Numbered from the stretch's first letter, positions 51,970 to 61,512 are shown. The stretch is DNA of 64,000 bases from Lachnospiraceae bacterium (GCA_910575565.1 CAJTFL010000014.1:1-64000); one strand, 5' to 3'. The notes: a model not told the origin generated them from the letters alone. Numbers and translations are program-made.

Positions 51970-52163
51970 CGATTCCCCTTCTTTTTCTATTAATCGTAAA
52001 TGTCCTCTCTAATCCCAGTTTTTGAATTTTATAACAAGTACTTCCTTTCTCTCATACAAAACTGCTGCATTAAATTAGGCAATTACAAAATGCATCAAAA
52101 AATTAATCACTTTTCCTTCTACCCTGTTTCATCATTTTTAATGCAGCAGTTTTCCTTATTAAA

Positions 52164-52712
52164 CTACCCTTCCATCTGCCTCCCCAAAAACCCAGCCGCC
52201 GTTGCCGCCAGCTTCATCTCCATATCCCCAAACCTGGCTCTGGGCTCCCGGCTTAAAATCGCCACCGCCCCGATGGCATCCCCTTCGCAGAGGATGGCCG
52301 TCACGACCTGGGCGGTTACGCCTTCCAGCTCTTCCGTCACCAGGGGGATGAAATTCTTATCATCCTTCCCGGCGCACACGGACTGGCGTTCGCTAATCAG
52401 CTGCTCTAACTGCCTGCTGATATTTTTCTGAAGCAGATCCTTTTTCGGCCCTCCGGCCACGGCGATTACCTGATCCCTGTCGGTGATGCACACCATCAGC
52501 CCGGTGCTTTGTGCCATGGCCTCCGCGTACTGGCCGGAAAAAGCCGTTAACTCCATCATGGGAGAATATTTCTTTAATATAATTTCGCCTTCCCTGTCGG
52601 TAAAGATCTCCAAGGGAGTCCCTTCACGCAGGCGCAATGTACGGCGGATTTCCTTTGGAACCACAATTCTTCCTAAATCATCTATTCTTCTGACAATACC
52701 TGTAGCTTTCAT
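52164..52712 (-). CDS. spoVT: Stage V sporulation protein T (182 aa)
   Basis: AbrB-type N-terminal domain identical in pattern to SpoVT: MKATGIVRRIDDLGRIVVPK, EIRRTLRLREGTPLEIF, then a GAF-like C-terminal domain (AVAGGPKKDLLQKNISRQLE, GDAIGAVAILSREP). SpoVT controls forespore sigma-G-dependent genes. Length matches the B. subtilis protein (178). GGAGGAATC ribosome site. Its presence supports a spore-forming host. Confidence 0.92.
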   Translation of the reverse strand: MKATGIVRRIDDLGRIVVPKEIRRTLRLREGTPLEIFTDREGEIILKKYSPMMELTAFSGQYAEAMAQSTGLMVCITDRDQVIAVAGGPKKDLLQKNISRQLEQLISERQSVCAGKDDKNFIPLVTEELEGVTAQVVTAILCEGDAIGAVAILSREPRARFGDMEMKLAATAAGFLGRQMEG

Positions 52713-52885
52713 CTCTTGATTCCTCCATTTTCCTGTTTCCTGTAATCCTTCCGGAAATGCAGATATCCTGCTTCCAGGAAGATATTGTACTATCCGTTTC
52801 TGGAAGTAGTATTTGTAGAATAGAGGAATTTATACAAAAAATTTGTTCAAAGCCTTCCGCTCAATCCGTACCGTCAGCGCTGTCC

Positions 52886-53629
52886 TTAAAAATCTTCTTC
52901 CACATCATAAATGTCATTAAATTCCAATTCAACTTCTTCGATAAATTCGTTGATCTCTTCCTCGCTAAGCAAACTTGCCAGCTGCTGCTTTGCCGCAGCC
53001 TCAAAAGCTGCTTCCGTAGGGTACTTATGGTTGTCGATATAGTCATCCCTGAGAGCCTCCATAATCATCCCCAAGGCTTCCTTCTCGCCCGGCACCGGCT
53101 CCCACTCTTCGGTAACAGTGTTATACCTTTGCAGGACTTTATCCTTATAGCGGTATTTTACCCCGCCCTGGTTCATAACCTTGCCGCCTTTTCTGGCTAC
53201 TCCATTTTCATCAAAGAAATAATTCTGGCCGTCGATCTCCTTAGCCCCGATTGCCATACTGCCGTCCTCATTAAAATAGTAGGACTTGTTTTTCAGCTCC
53301 AGCCAGCCGGTCCGCATACGGCCATTGGTATCAAAGTAGTACCATTTTCCGTTGTCCATCTGCCAGCCGCTGTTAGCCATGGTTCCATCCGGACGGAAAT
53401 ACCTCCACTCGTAATCCACCATGCACCAGCCAGTTACCATATAGCCGTTGGCGTCAAAGTAATAATCCACGTCATCAATAGTTCTCCAGCCGTTACTCGC
53501 CCGGTTGCCGCTTTCATACACGTAATACCAGCCTGTGGCATCGCTGTCCCAGCCTAATGCCAGCGCAGGAAAAGCTGCGCAGATAGACAATGCTGCCGTT
53601 GCCGCCGCGATCATTAATTTTTTCTTCAT
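52886..53629 (-). CDS. Secreted protein with choline-binding-type cell-wall repeats (247 aa)
   Basis: Start at the second in-frame ATG, 8 nt behind AGGAGG. Signal peptide (LMIAAATAALSICAAFPALA), then five or so 20-residue CW-binding repeats: GWYYVYESGNRASNGW, YYFDANGYMVTGW, WYYFDTNGRMRTGW, SYYFNEDGSMAIG, YFFDENGVARKG. The C-terminal third is a charged helical region (EKEALGMIMEALRDDYIDNHKY). Such repeats bind teichoic acid choline or related wall polymers. No catalytic domain is present. It lies after the PASTA kinase gene in the same orientation and could belong to its unit. Confidence 0.82.
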   Translation of the reverse strand: MKKKLMIAAATAALSICAAFPALALGWDSDATGWYYVYESGNRASNGWRTIDDVDYYFDANGYMVTGWCMVDYEWRYFRPDGTMANSGWQMDNGKWYYFDTNGRMRTGWLELKNKSYYFNEDGSMAIGAKEIDGQNYFFDENGVARKGGKVMNQGGVKYRYKDKVLQRYNTVTEEWEPVPGEKEALGMIMEALRDDYIDNHKYPTEAAFEAAAKQQLASLLSEEEINEFIEEVELEFNDIYDVEEDF

Positions 53630-53828
53630 CTTCATTTCCTCCTGTCTTTGCTTTGCAAATTGTTTTTGGATTATTGTTTAATTGATTATTTCTTGATTAT
53701 TAAATTAATTATTTCTCGATAGGTGATAAGTTCATTGCTTTAACTTAACGGTTTGGCCCGCCAAAATCCCATGGGTGAACATCTTGCTTAGGCGGATATT
53801 CACCCATCGGTTTGGGCGGAAGGAACCG

Positions 53829-56051
53829 TTACCCCATAGGAATATACGGTGCAAAGGTAGGAATCCCTGCCGGATCCGCGCTGGTGGTTGGCGCCGCGGT
53901 AGTAGGCGCTGCCGTGGTAGGCGGCGGAGCTGTGGTAGGCGGCTCCGTAGGCGCTGCCGTAGTTTGCGGCGGCTGCGTCACAGGCGGCTCCGTAACCGAC
54001 GGCTGTGTCACAGGCGCAGCCGTGGTCTGGGACACTGGCGGCCGCGTGGTAGGCGCTGGCTGGGTATTGGGATTCCTGGTCTCCCTTCCCCTGCTGACTA
54101 CCAGATCTACCCGATCTCCTTTCCTTACCTCCGCATCCTGGGCCACGCTCTGGGAAATTACCTTCCCTTCCTCCACGGAATCGCTGTACGCCCTGCGCAC
54201 ATTCCCTACCGTAAGGCCCAAGTCCTCGATGGTTCTCCTGGCCTCCGCTTCCGTCATCAGCTGCACATTCTTCATGTAAATCTTTTCCGCGCCGCTGCTG
54301 ACCCGGACGGTAATGTAAGCATTCTTGTTCGCTTTCCTTCCCCCTGCCGGATTCTGCCCTAAGACGGTTCCCACCGGCTCGTCGCTGGTTTCCTCTACCC
54401 AGTTAATGCGGAAATCTGCATCCGTAAGGGCTTTTTCCGCCTCGTCCCGCATCATTCCTTCCACCTTTGGGACATCTACCTGGACGGAAGGATCCCCGCC
54501 GGTTTCATTCATGCAGATGGTCAGGACAATCTCCTTGTCCAGCTCCACGTTATCTCCCTGATTCTCGCTGACCTTTAACACGGATAAGTACAATCCGTCT
54601 TCCTGGCTTTCCTCGATCTTAATATTGGTAAACCCGCTTTCCTTAAGGAGCTTTTCCGCTTCCTCCTGCAAAAGACCCGCAACTGCCGGGAACACGGCCT
54701 TCTCTTTGCCCATGCTGATCTCCACCACAATCACCGTGTTGGCCGGAACCGTGGCGTTCTCCTTCTGGGACTGGTAGGAAATCATGTCCTGGGGAATCTC
54801 ATCCGAATAAACCATCTTATCCCTGGACATTCCCAGCACGCTTTCGCTTAAGATATGCTCCGCCTCATCCGCTTCCTTATTCACCACGTTAGGCACGCGC
54901 ACCATATCCTCCTCCAGCTGGCTGTGGCCGGTAAACAAGCTGGTGGAAATCACGCCCATAACCATCAGGGCTACCACCACGGCCACGGCGCTGATCCCAA
55001 CGCCAGCCAGGGCAAAAATCCACTTAGGCACTTTCCCCACGTCATTTTTCGTCTTGGTGACAGCGCGCTCCTTCACCTCCGCCGCCATCAGCTCACTGGA
55101 AAATTCTTCCATGGTCTGGGTACGATCCTGGATCTTTACATGGAGGGCATTCATCAGCGCCGTTTCCATGGGCTTGGAGATCTTCACTCCCATCTTGGAA
55201 GGCTTCTTTAAGTCGTCCTTTACGCTCCGCTCCATGGCATCTTCCGGGGTCACGCCGGTAATCATCTTATACAAGGTAGCCGCCAAGGCATACACGTCCG
55301 TCCAGGTTCCCTGGTCTCCCCGGCTGCGGTACTGCTCTTCCGGGGCGTAGCCTGGCTTTATGATTACCGAAAGGCTCTTGCTGTGCTTCGTGGTGGCGTA
55401 CCGCGCCGCCCCGAAATCCAAAAGCTTCACCTGCAGGGTATCCGTCTGATCCGGGTTTAAAATATAGATATTATCCGGGGCAATGTCCCGGTGCAAAATC
55501 CCGGTCTGATGGACCGCCTGCATGGCGGCAGCCACCTGGATCACCACCGGCACGGCCTGTTCCGGGGGCATTTTCCCCCGCTCCTCCAGATACCGCTTAA
55601 GGGGCATTCCTTCTAAGAATTCCATAACAATATAGGAAGTTCCGTTAGCCTCAAAACAATCATAGATCTGCACAATGCCGGGAACCGATTCAAACTTAGC
55701 CAGCCGCTTGGCCTCCTCCAAGGTTTTAATCAGGCCCTCCCTAAACTGTTCCGCCTTGTCCCCGGAATAAACGGTAACTTTCTGCTGGGTGGGCATACGG
55801 GTGGCAAATTCACTGGGAAGGTATTCCTTAATCGCTACCTTCCGCTCCATCAGCTTATCCCAGCCTACGTAAGTGATCCCAAACCCGCCGTATCCTAAAA
55901 CCTTCCCAATGATGTAACGCTGCCGCAGCATGGAACCTGGCCGGATATGGTAGGACTGCTTCGGCGGCGTATTTACCGCATAACCGCAATAGGGGCAGAT
56001 GTCAAACTGATCGTCATATTCCTTCATGCACCCCATACACAACTGTTTCAT
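53829..56051 (-). CDS. Ser/Thr protein kinase with zinc ribbon and PASTA repeats (740 aa)
   Basis: N-terminal zinc ribbon (CMGCMKEY, CPYCGY). Hanks-type kinase, residues 40-300, with intact motifs: GYGGFGITYVG, VAIKEYLP, HRDIAPDNIYIL, DFGAAR and PGYAPEEQY. One membrane helix (about 318-340), then four PASTA-like repeats (VPNVVNKEADEAEHIL, FPAVAGLLQEEAEKLL, VPKVEGMMRDEAEKAL, MKNVQLMTEAEARRTI) and a Pro/Thr-rich tail. PASTA repeats sense muropeptides or wall precursors. Located with two further kinases and two phosphatases; overlaps the pseudokinase gene by 4 bp. Differs from housekeeping PrkC in having a zinc ribbon. Confidence 0.9.
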   Translation of the reverse strand: MKQLCMGCMKEYDDQFDICPYCGYAVNTPPKQSYHIRPGSMLRQRYIIGKVLGYGGFGITYVGWDKLMERKVAIKEYLPSEFATRMPTQQKVTVYSGDKAEQFREGLIKTLEEAKRLAKFESVPGIVQIYDCFEANGTSYIVMEFLEGMPLKRYLEERGKMPPEQAVPVVIQVAAAMQAVHQTGILHRDIAPDNIYILNPDQTDTLQVKLLDFGAARYATTKHSKSLSVIIKPGYAPEEQYRSRGDQGTWTDVYALAATLYKMITGVTPEDAMERSVKDDLKKPSKMGVKISKPMETALMNALHVKIQDRTQTMEEFSSELMAAEVKERAVTKTKNDVGKVPKWIFALAGVGISAVAVVVALMVMGVISTSLFTGHSQLEEDMVRVPNVVNKEADEAEHILSESVLGMSRDKMVYSDEIPQDMISYQSQKENATVPANTVIVVEISMGKEKAVFPAVAGLLQEEAEKLLKESGFTNIKIEESQEDGLYLSVLKVSENQGDNVELDKEIVLTICMNETGGDPSVQVDVPKVEGMMRDEAEKALTDADFRINWVEETSDEPVGTVLGQNPAGGRKANKNAYITVRVSSGAEKIYMKNVQLMTEAEARRTIEDLGLTVGNVRRAYSDSVEEGKVISQSVAQDAEVRKGDRVDLVVSRGRETRNPNTQPAPTTRPPVSQTTAAPVTQPSVTEPPVTQPPQTTAAPTEPPTTAPPPTTAAPTTAAPTTSADPAGIPTFAPYIPMG

Positions 56052-57040
56052 ACTATCCCTCCCAATATCAATACTGCAATAATGATCACCGCTGCGGCGA
56101 TCACTGCCCCGCCGATCACAAGGGGCAGGGGAATAGCCGCTTTCGCACCTCCCCCTTGGCTAAGCTCCGCCTGAAACTGCTCTAAGCTTTGGAGCTTCCG
56201 ATCCAGCGCCCGGCCTAAGGCGGCTGCCTGGGCTTTCCCTAAAAGCTTCCTGTCGGAACGCAGCGCCTCCTCCAGCATATGGGAATTTAAAATCTCCCTC
56301 CCAGTAACCAGCCGGCAGAACATCCTGGCTAGCCCCCAGATATCCTCCCGCACCCCGGCTTCTTCCGATATCTGCCCTACAAGGCCTTCCTCCCCGCTTT
56401 CCGGGACGGAAAGCAGCCAGCCGCCGAAATCCTTTGCAATCAGCTTATCCTGGGAAGTAATCCAGAAGGTGTCAATGCCCACCATCCCATGGTAGATGCC
56501 GATTCTATGTATTTTTCCCACTGCCGCCATGGCCTTTTGCAAAATCCCCATGGCCGTCTCCGGCTTTACTGGCCTTCCCTGAAGCCTATGGCCTAAGGTC
56601 TCCCGCTTCTGGTAATCCATCACCCCGTAAGCCGTGCCATTTTCCTCAAAGCAGGCAAAGTACGTGACGATATCCTCTTCCTGATACAGCCGCAAAAGCT
56701 CCCGGCTGCGGGAGTAAAAATTTTTCAGCCCTTCCCGGTAGCTTTCCTCTCCATCCGGATAAGGCTTTGCCAAAAGGCCTTCTTTCCTCTCGGCAAGCTT
56801 CTTCGGATAATACTCCTGGATCTGCACCTTCCGCTCAAACAGCGCGTCCCAGCCGATATACGTTAAATCCTGCTCCCTGGCCTTAATCACATTGCCCACG
56901 ATATACCGCCTTTGGAGAATGCTCCCTGGCCGCAGGCTGGATGGCTGGCTCTCTTTTTCCCCTTCCGTAAATCCACAGTAAGGACAGGTATTCCCATGCT
57001 GATCCGGATATTCTTCCATACAATTTAAGCATCGCCTCAT
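56048..57040 (-). CDS. Zinc-ribbon pseudokinase with C-terminal membrane helix (330 aa)
   Basis: Paralogue of the flanking kinases with the same zinc ribbon (CLNCMEEY, CPYCGF) but broken catalytic motifs: the Gly-rich loop is replaced by KAREQDLTYIGW, the ATP-anchoring Lys of the V-A-I-K-E motif reads V-Q-I-Q-E, and H-R-D is Y-H-G; D-F-G remains. So it should bind but not phosphorylate. The C-terminus is a tail-anchor-like helix (GGAVIAAAVIIIAVLILGGIV). Its start and stop both overlap neighbouring genes by 4 bp, implying coupled synthesis and probably a kinase complex in which it acts allosterically. Confidence 0.85.
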   Translation of the reverse strand: MRRCLNCMEEYPDQHGNTCPYCGFTEGEKESQPSSLRPGSILQRRYIVGNVIKAREQDLTYIGWDALFERKVQIQEYYPKKLAERKEGLLAKPYPDGEESYREGLKNFYSRSRELLRLYQEEDIVTYFACFEENGTAYGVMDYQKRETLGHRLQGRPVKPETAMGILQKAMAAVGKIHRIGIYHGMVGIDTFWITSQDKLIAKDFGGWLLSVPESGEEGLVGQISEEAGVREDIWGLARMFCRLVTGREILNSHMLEEALRSDRKLLGKAQAAALGRALDRKLQSLEQFQAELSQGGGAKAAIPLPLVIGGAVIAAAVIIIAVLILGGIV

Positions 57041-59166
57041 GATCTCGGTTCCTCTCCATATTCCATCGTCAGGTACTCAAGTCCCTCTGCAATCGCCTGA
57101 AATTCGTCATTGCCCTGCACATACGTATCCATCATGGCTTTATTTAAGGGCAAGCCGTTGCCTGACTGCAGGTTAAACACATCCTGGGCACTTTCCCCCG
57201 CCAGGTAGTAAACCAGGCTGTCCGAGGCCTTTTTGTCATCTCCCTTAAGGGAGCCGTTTATGCTCCATAAATGGGTGAACCGCCCCTTTACCGCGCCGTC
57301 CCTCTGGAGCTTATCCAGCACCACCATCTTATAGATGCCGCCAAGGCCTGCCCGAACCGCTTCATAGTCATCGGTGCTGCCTAAGTAGTAAGCCGTCTCC
57401 CGCTTTAGGAAAGGTTCATAGCCCTTTTCCCCCGGTTTTGCCTCCCCAAAGGCCGGATCCTTTCCTGCGCCGAAGGCCTCCCGGTACATCTCCCGATCCT
57501 TCGCCCCCACGCAGACGCTTAACATTCCCTCAACTTCCAGCTGATCCAGGCTGGTAAAATCTTCCGGAAGCTCCTGTGCCGGAACCATATGGGTATTCAC
57601 ATAAAGCACCGGCGCACTGAAGGATACCGGTAGCTGCTTTTTATCCCTCCCGAAGTACTCCTTAAACTCTTTCGTCTCCATAAAATAATACCGCTTCTCA
57701 TCCAGCATACGGTAACACGTATCCAGGGAACCAAGCTGATCCCAGATCTTTCCTTCCCCCGGCCTTACGGCGCTGGTTTCAAATACAAAGGGTCCGTCCC
57801 CCTGGCTTAAGGCCTCTTCCAAGAACGCTTCATACTCCTGGGACTGTCCGCAGACCTCCCCCTGCCACTCCACCTTCTGGAAATTCGTCTCGTATTCCTT
57901 CAGCATCCGCTCCAGCATCTGGGAAGAATCCTCCAGCTCAATCTGCCTGGCCTCCCCGTCCTTTGCCGCCATGGCTCCCGCATCCCTGACCTCTTCTTCT
58001 TTCTCCCCGTTTACATCCGGCATCAGCAGGGAAACGGTAGCCGCCACATCATACATGGCCTGCTGCTTAAGCTGGTAAAAACCCCAGCAGCCAACGCCGC
58101 CCCCGCAGATCACTGCCGCCATGGCGGCAACGCTGATTATGCGGATCCGCTTCCGCCGCTTTAGCTCCGCCGCCACGTCCCGCACCTTCGTCTCGTTCCT
58201 TAAGGCCGCCTGGAACTGATCCACATTCTGGAAGCGCAGCTCCTGGCTCAAGGCCATGGCCCGCATAATCGTATCGCTTAAGTACTGGGGAATCTCAGGA
58301 ACCAGCGCATTGGGCGGCGGGAGATGATCCTCCACCACCCGGTTTACCGATTCCTCCGGCATCCGCCCCGTAACCGAGCGGTACAGCACGGCGCCCACCG
58401 CATAAATATCCGTCCACGGACCCTGCTTGCTCCGGCTCCTATACTGCTCCGGCGGCGCATAGCCCGGCTTTAGGATGATGGATAAGGTTTTCTCCTCTTC
58501 CCCGCTGGAAAACCTGGCCGCGCCAAAGTCAATCAGCTTCACCTTGTAATTGGTCGCCTGCTGATCCACTGGAACCATGAAAATATTATCCGGGCTGATA
58601 TCCCTGTGGATTATCTTCACCTTATGGATCTCCCGCAGGGCATCCGTCACGGAAAGCACCACGTTGACGGCGGTCTGGCAGTCCACCCGGCCATTATGCT
58701 GGGCAATATATTGTTTATACGACATACCCTCCAAAAATTCCATGGCAATGTAGGCCGTGTTGTTTTCCTCAAAAAATTCGTAAACGTTAACGATATTGGG
58801 ATGGGTGTTAAACCGGGCCATGTTCCTGGCTTCCGCCAGGAAACGGATCTTGCCGTTTAAAAATTCATCCGCCCGGTTTCCGCTGTAAATGATGACTTCT
58901 TTTTCCCCGGGAACCCGGTTCACAATCCCGTTAGGGTAAAACTCCTTGATGGCAACCATCTTCTCCAGCACCCTGTCCCAAGCCCTGTAGGTAATGCCGA
59001 ACCCGCCGAAGCCCACCGTCGTCCCGATAATATAATGTCCGTTCAGCTCCGTGCCCGGGTGCAGATGGTACGCTTCCTTAGGCGGCGTGCCCGGCTGAAA
59101 GCCGCAGTGCGGGCACACTCCAAACTGTTCGTTAAATGTCTTCATACAGTTCAGACATCGAATCAT
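57037..59166 (-). CDS. Ser/Thr protein kinase with extracellular solute-binding-like domain (709 aa)
   Basis: Zinc ribbon (CLNCMKTF, CPHCGF), active-type kinase (GFGGFGITYRA, VAIKEFYP, HRDISPDNIFM, DFGAAR, PGYAPPEQY), a membrane helix at about 345 and a 340-residue outer domain. That domain has the look of a type 1 extracellular solute-binding protein: FSAPVLYVNTHMVPAQEL, PEDFTSLDQL, and near the end ESAQDVFNLQSGNGLPLNK. A ligand-binding sensor on a kinase would couple an external compound to phosphorylation. First of the three overlapping kinase genes. GGAGGAAG ribosome site. Confidence 0.85.
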   Translation of the reverse strand: MIRCLNCMKTFNEQFGVCPHCGFQPGTPPKEAYHLHPGTELNGHYIIGTTVGFGGFGITYRAWDRVLEKMVAIKEFYPNGIVNRVPGEKEVIIYSGNRADEFLNGKIRFLAEARNMARFNTHPNIVNVYEFFEENNTAYIAMEFLEGMSYKQYIAQHNGRVDCQTAVNVVLSVTDALREIHKVKIIHRDISPDNIFMVPVDQQATNYKVKLIDFGAARFSSGEEEKTLSIILKPGYAPPEQYRSRSKQGPWTDIYAVGAVLYRSVTGRMPEESVNRVVEDHLPPPNALVPEIPQYLSDTIMRAMALSQELRFQNVDQFQAALRNETKVRDVAAELKRRKRIRIISVAAMAAVICGGGVGCWGFYQLKQQAMYDVAATVSLLMPDVNGEKEEEVRDAGAMAAKDGEARQIELEDSSQMLERMLKEYETNFQKVEWQGEVCGQSQEYEAFLEEALSQGDGPFVFETSAVRPGEGKIWDQLGSLDTCYRMLDEKRYYFMETKEFKEYFGRDKKQLPVSFSAPVLYVNTHMVPAQELPEDFTSLDQLEVEGMLSVCVGAKDREMYREAFGAGKDPAFGEAKPGEKGYEPFLKRETAYYLGSTDDYEAVRAGLGGIYKMVVLDKLQRDGAVKGRFTHLWSINGSLKGDDKKASDSLVYYLAGESAQDVFNLQSGNGLPLNKAMMDTYVQGNDEFQAIAEGLEYLTMEYGEEPRS

Positions 59167-59227
59167 CCCTGCTTCCTCCTACTTCTCCCCATATAATATA
59201 ATGTAATGTTAAACTTGCTCACCGGTC

Positions 59228-60043
59228 TTAAAACTGCCTGTATCGCATCAGGATCACCGTAGTGTTGTCCTGCCGTTTTCCTCCGTACCGCAAGGCCATG
59301 GCCGTCAGACGGTCTGCGGCAATCTCCATATCCAGATCATTGTCGCGGATCATGCCAAGGATCTGGTAATGGTCAATGCTTTTATAAACCCCGTCGCTGC
59401 AGAGCATCACAATATCCCCGTCCTCCAGCTTGCAGGGCGTCTTCCCCCAGTCGATCAGGTTAATCCGATCCATGCCGATAAAGCTGGTCAGCGCTTCCGC
59501 CTGCCGGGTTTTTTCTTCCCGCTGGTAAAATTCCTGGGTAATCTGCCCGGCTTCCAGCTGCTCCTTTAGCATCTGGCGGTAATTATGCTCGATATTCAGC
59601 GCCGTGATGGTTTCCCCCCGGATAAGGTAAATCTTGCTGTCCCCCACGGAAATCCAGTCCATCTGGCTTCCCTTGCAGCAGACGGCTACCATGGTCGTAC
59701 CGCTTTTAAGGGGCTTTCCCTCGCCGTCCTTTAGATCTGCCACCTCCCTGTCCATCCGCTCGGCCTCCCGCATCAAAAATCCCGGGATATTGGCATCCGG
59801 CTTTTCCTCCTGCAGATCCTTTGCAAATACCTCCACCGCAGTGCGGCTGGCCCGCTCTCCGCCTTCCATTCCCCCCATGCCGTCGCACACTACCGCCACG
59901 GCTTTCCGGCTGTCTCCATAAATATATCCGAAATCCTGCTGGTAATTCCTGCCGCCGATAACGCTGCTTGCGCCAATCTCAAACCAGGGATTTTCTTCCG
60001 TCAGCTCCTTGATGATGTTTGCGCATTTCTTTATCCTGCCCAC
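59228..60043 (-). CDS. PP2C-type Ser/Thr phosphatase (271 aa)
   Basis: Cytoplasmic phosphatase with complete metal-binding motifs: NYQQDFGYI, VVCDGMGGMEGGERAS, GSTTMVAVCCKG-like strand with SVGDSKIYLIRG, MLCSDGVYKSI and RQDNTTVILM. GTG is the probable start at 60043. It follows another PP2C gene by 15 bp and precedes the kinase genes by 61 bp, forming a kinase-phosphatase operon. Two tandem phosphatases may serve different substrates. Likely counterpart of the kinases at 53.8-59.2 kb. Confidence 0.9.
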   Translation of the reverse strand: MGRIKKCANIIKELTEENPWFEIGASSVIGGRNYQQDFGYIYGDSRKAVAVVCDGMGGMEGGERASRTAVEVFAKDLQEEKPDANIPGFLMREAERMDREVADLKDGEGKPLKSGTTMVAVCCKGSQMDWISVGDSKIYLIRGETITALNIEHNYRQMLKEQLEAGQITQEFYQREEKTRQAEALTSFIGMDRINLIDWGKTPCKLEDGDIVMLCSDGVYKSIDHYQILGMIRDNDLDMEIAADRLTAMALRYGGKRQDNTTVILMRYRQF

Positions 60044-60058
60044 GCTTTGCCCCCATTT

Positions 60059-60784
60059 CTAATCCAGCCAGACGGCTACGGCAGAATAATTATCCATATT
60101 TTTCCCCTGGCCGTTCTTATTTACAATTTCTTCCATAAGCGTTAGCCACTGCCCTGGCGTCTTGGCCTTCTTTAAGCAGTGCTGCATCTTTTTCTCATCA
60201 ATCAGCTCCCAAAATCCGTCGGAGCAAAGGAGGAATGCCTGGCTGCCTTCCCTGGCCGTCATCTCCCCGATCTGGTACTTGGGCGCGTCCCAGTCTATCC
60301 CCAGCACCCTAAGCAGCCGGTTCCTGTCCGGATGGTTGCGGATCTGCTTTTCCTTAATCTGGCCTGCGGCAACTAACATCTGGGGCACGCTGTGATCCAA
60401 GGTGCGCTCCGCCAGCTTCTTATTTTTAAAATAGTAAAGCCTGCTGTCCCCGATATGGCCCCACCAGATCCCCTCCTCCCCCACGTGCAGGAGCACCAGG
60501 GTAGTCTTCATGTCCTGGGCGTGGTAATCTTCCTTCTGCCCCTTAAGGATCGCCTGCTGGGCCTGGTCAAAGGACTGGCTTAATACCTCTTCCCCCGCCC
60601 CTTCCCGGGCAAACACATTTACACAGGTTTCCACCGCCAGGCGGGACGCCACCTCTCCCTTTCCATGGCCCCCCAGCCCGTCCGCCAGCACGAAGCAGTA
60701 TTCCTGCTCATTTTGGTACATCCCCACGCTGTCTTCATTATTTTCCCTGCCGCCGGCATTGCTCAGTAAATCATATAGAATCAT
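60059..60784 (-). CDS. PP2C-type Ser/Thr phosphatase (241 aa)
   Basis: Compact PP2C with intact motifs: GGRENNEDSVGMY, VLADGLGGHGKGEVAS, WWGHIGDSRLYYF, LLCSDGFWELI and KNMDNYSAVAVWL. No membrane segment. AAGGGAAAA ribosome site. It opens the kinase/phosphatase block on the minus strand; the region upstream holds a MITE-like palindrome at 60846-60978, which may carry or disturb its promoter. Housekeeping PrpC is usually beside PrkC and RsgA; here those neighbours are absent, so a dedicated role in this locus is more likely. Confidence 0.9.
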   Translation of the reverse strand: MILYDLLSNAGGRENNEDSVGMYQNEQEYCFVLADGLGGHGKGEVASRLAVETCVNVFAREGAGEEVLSQSFDQAQQAILKGQKEDYHAQDMKTTLVLLHVGEEGIWWGHIGDSRLYYFKNKKLAERTLDHSVPQMLVAAGQIKEKQIRNHPDRNRLLRVLGIDWDAPKYQIGEMTAREGSQAFLLCSDGFWELIDEKKMQHCLKKAKTPGQWLTLMEEIVNKNGQGKNMDNYSAVAVWLD

Positions 60785-60845
60785 CGGTTTTCCCTTCTTT
60801 TGCCATGCTTGCCCACGCCATTACCGCCTCATTCACCATAAATTC

Positions 60846-60978
60846 GTAACTGTTCAGTACCTTCACCGTTACGAGCAAAAATCCATTGAAAATCGCCTGC
60901 GGCGATGGGATTTTTGCCCTCTGGCCGAGTTTATCTTACGGTCAGCGCAGTAAATGCGCAGACCTACTGAACAGTTAC
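60846..60978. mobile_element. MITE-like palindromic element, 133 bp
   Basis: Perfect 14-bp terminal inverted repeats (GTAACTGTTCAGTA and TACTGAACAGTTAC). Inside is a second hairpin (ATCGCC-TGC-GGCGAT) with flanking AAAAATCC/GGGATTTTT complementarity. No reading frame. Fits a non-autonomous mobile or REP-like element between the PP2C gene and the DUF2752 gene. Confidence 0.65.
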
Positions 60979-61074
60979 ATAAATTTTACCCTATCTCCCT
61001 GGAAATATCAATGAAATTCCCCGTTAAAAATAGGACCTTGCAGTGATTGTGCACAACCTTTGCAAAGTCCTCTC

Positions 61075-61512
61075 CTAAAAAACAGCCTCGATGCCAATTC
61101 CTCTCGCGTACAGCAAACCATTCTTCACGATCCACTGGATCAGCACCACCGCCAAGGCCAGATACAGGTAAAGGGGCTTCAGCCGTATCCTCCGCTGCTG
61201 TCTGCCGATTACAATCTCCAGGGTTTTGCCCACCCAAAAGACCCCTAAAATTACCGCCGTATACAAAATCAGCGGATGGCAGCGCAAGCTTTGCAGAATA
61301 TGCAGGTGCAGCAGCGCCACTAAGGCTCTCGTCCCTCCGCAGCCCGGGCAGTAATAGCCGGTCAACCGGTAAAACCCGCAAAGAGGGAAAGCCTGGTGCA
61401 AGTCCACCTGGAATATCCGAATCAGCCAGGCGGAAAGAAAAAACAGCAGCGCGCCGATATTTATCACAGCATAACAAACATTTTCTGTTTTTCGGTCAAA
61501 ATTTTCCAACAT
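61075..61512 (-). CDS. DUF2752 membrane protein (145 aa)
   Basis: Recognised by the DUF2752 motif: FPLCGFYRLTGYYCPGCGGT followed by RALVALLHLHILQSL. Three to four membrane helices (NIGALLFFLSAWLI, LILYTAVILGVFWVG, LYLYLALAVVLIQWIV). Function unknown; common in Clostridia and Bacteroidia. Between two palindromic elements on the minus strand. The Cys-rich motif may bind metal at the membrane surface. Start behind AAGGATG. Confidence 0.82.
   Translation of the reverse strand: MLENFDRKTENVCYAVINIGALLFFLSAWLIRIFQVDLHQAFPLCGFYRLTGYYCPGCGGTRALVALLHLHILQSLRCHPLILYTAVILGVFWVGKTLEIVIGRQQRRIRLKPLYLYLALAVVLIQWIVKNGLLYARGIGIEAVF

Noticed and set aside
53775-54362. Plus-strand Arg/Gly- and Val/Gly-rich frames
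   Set aside because: Antisense of the Pro/Thr-rich tail and PASTA region of the kinase gene; no ribosome site or family pattern.
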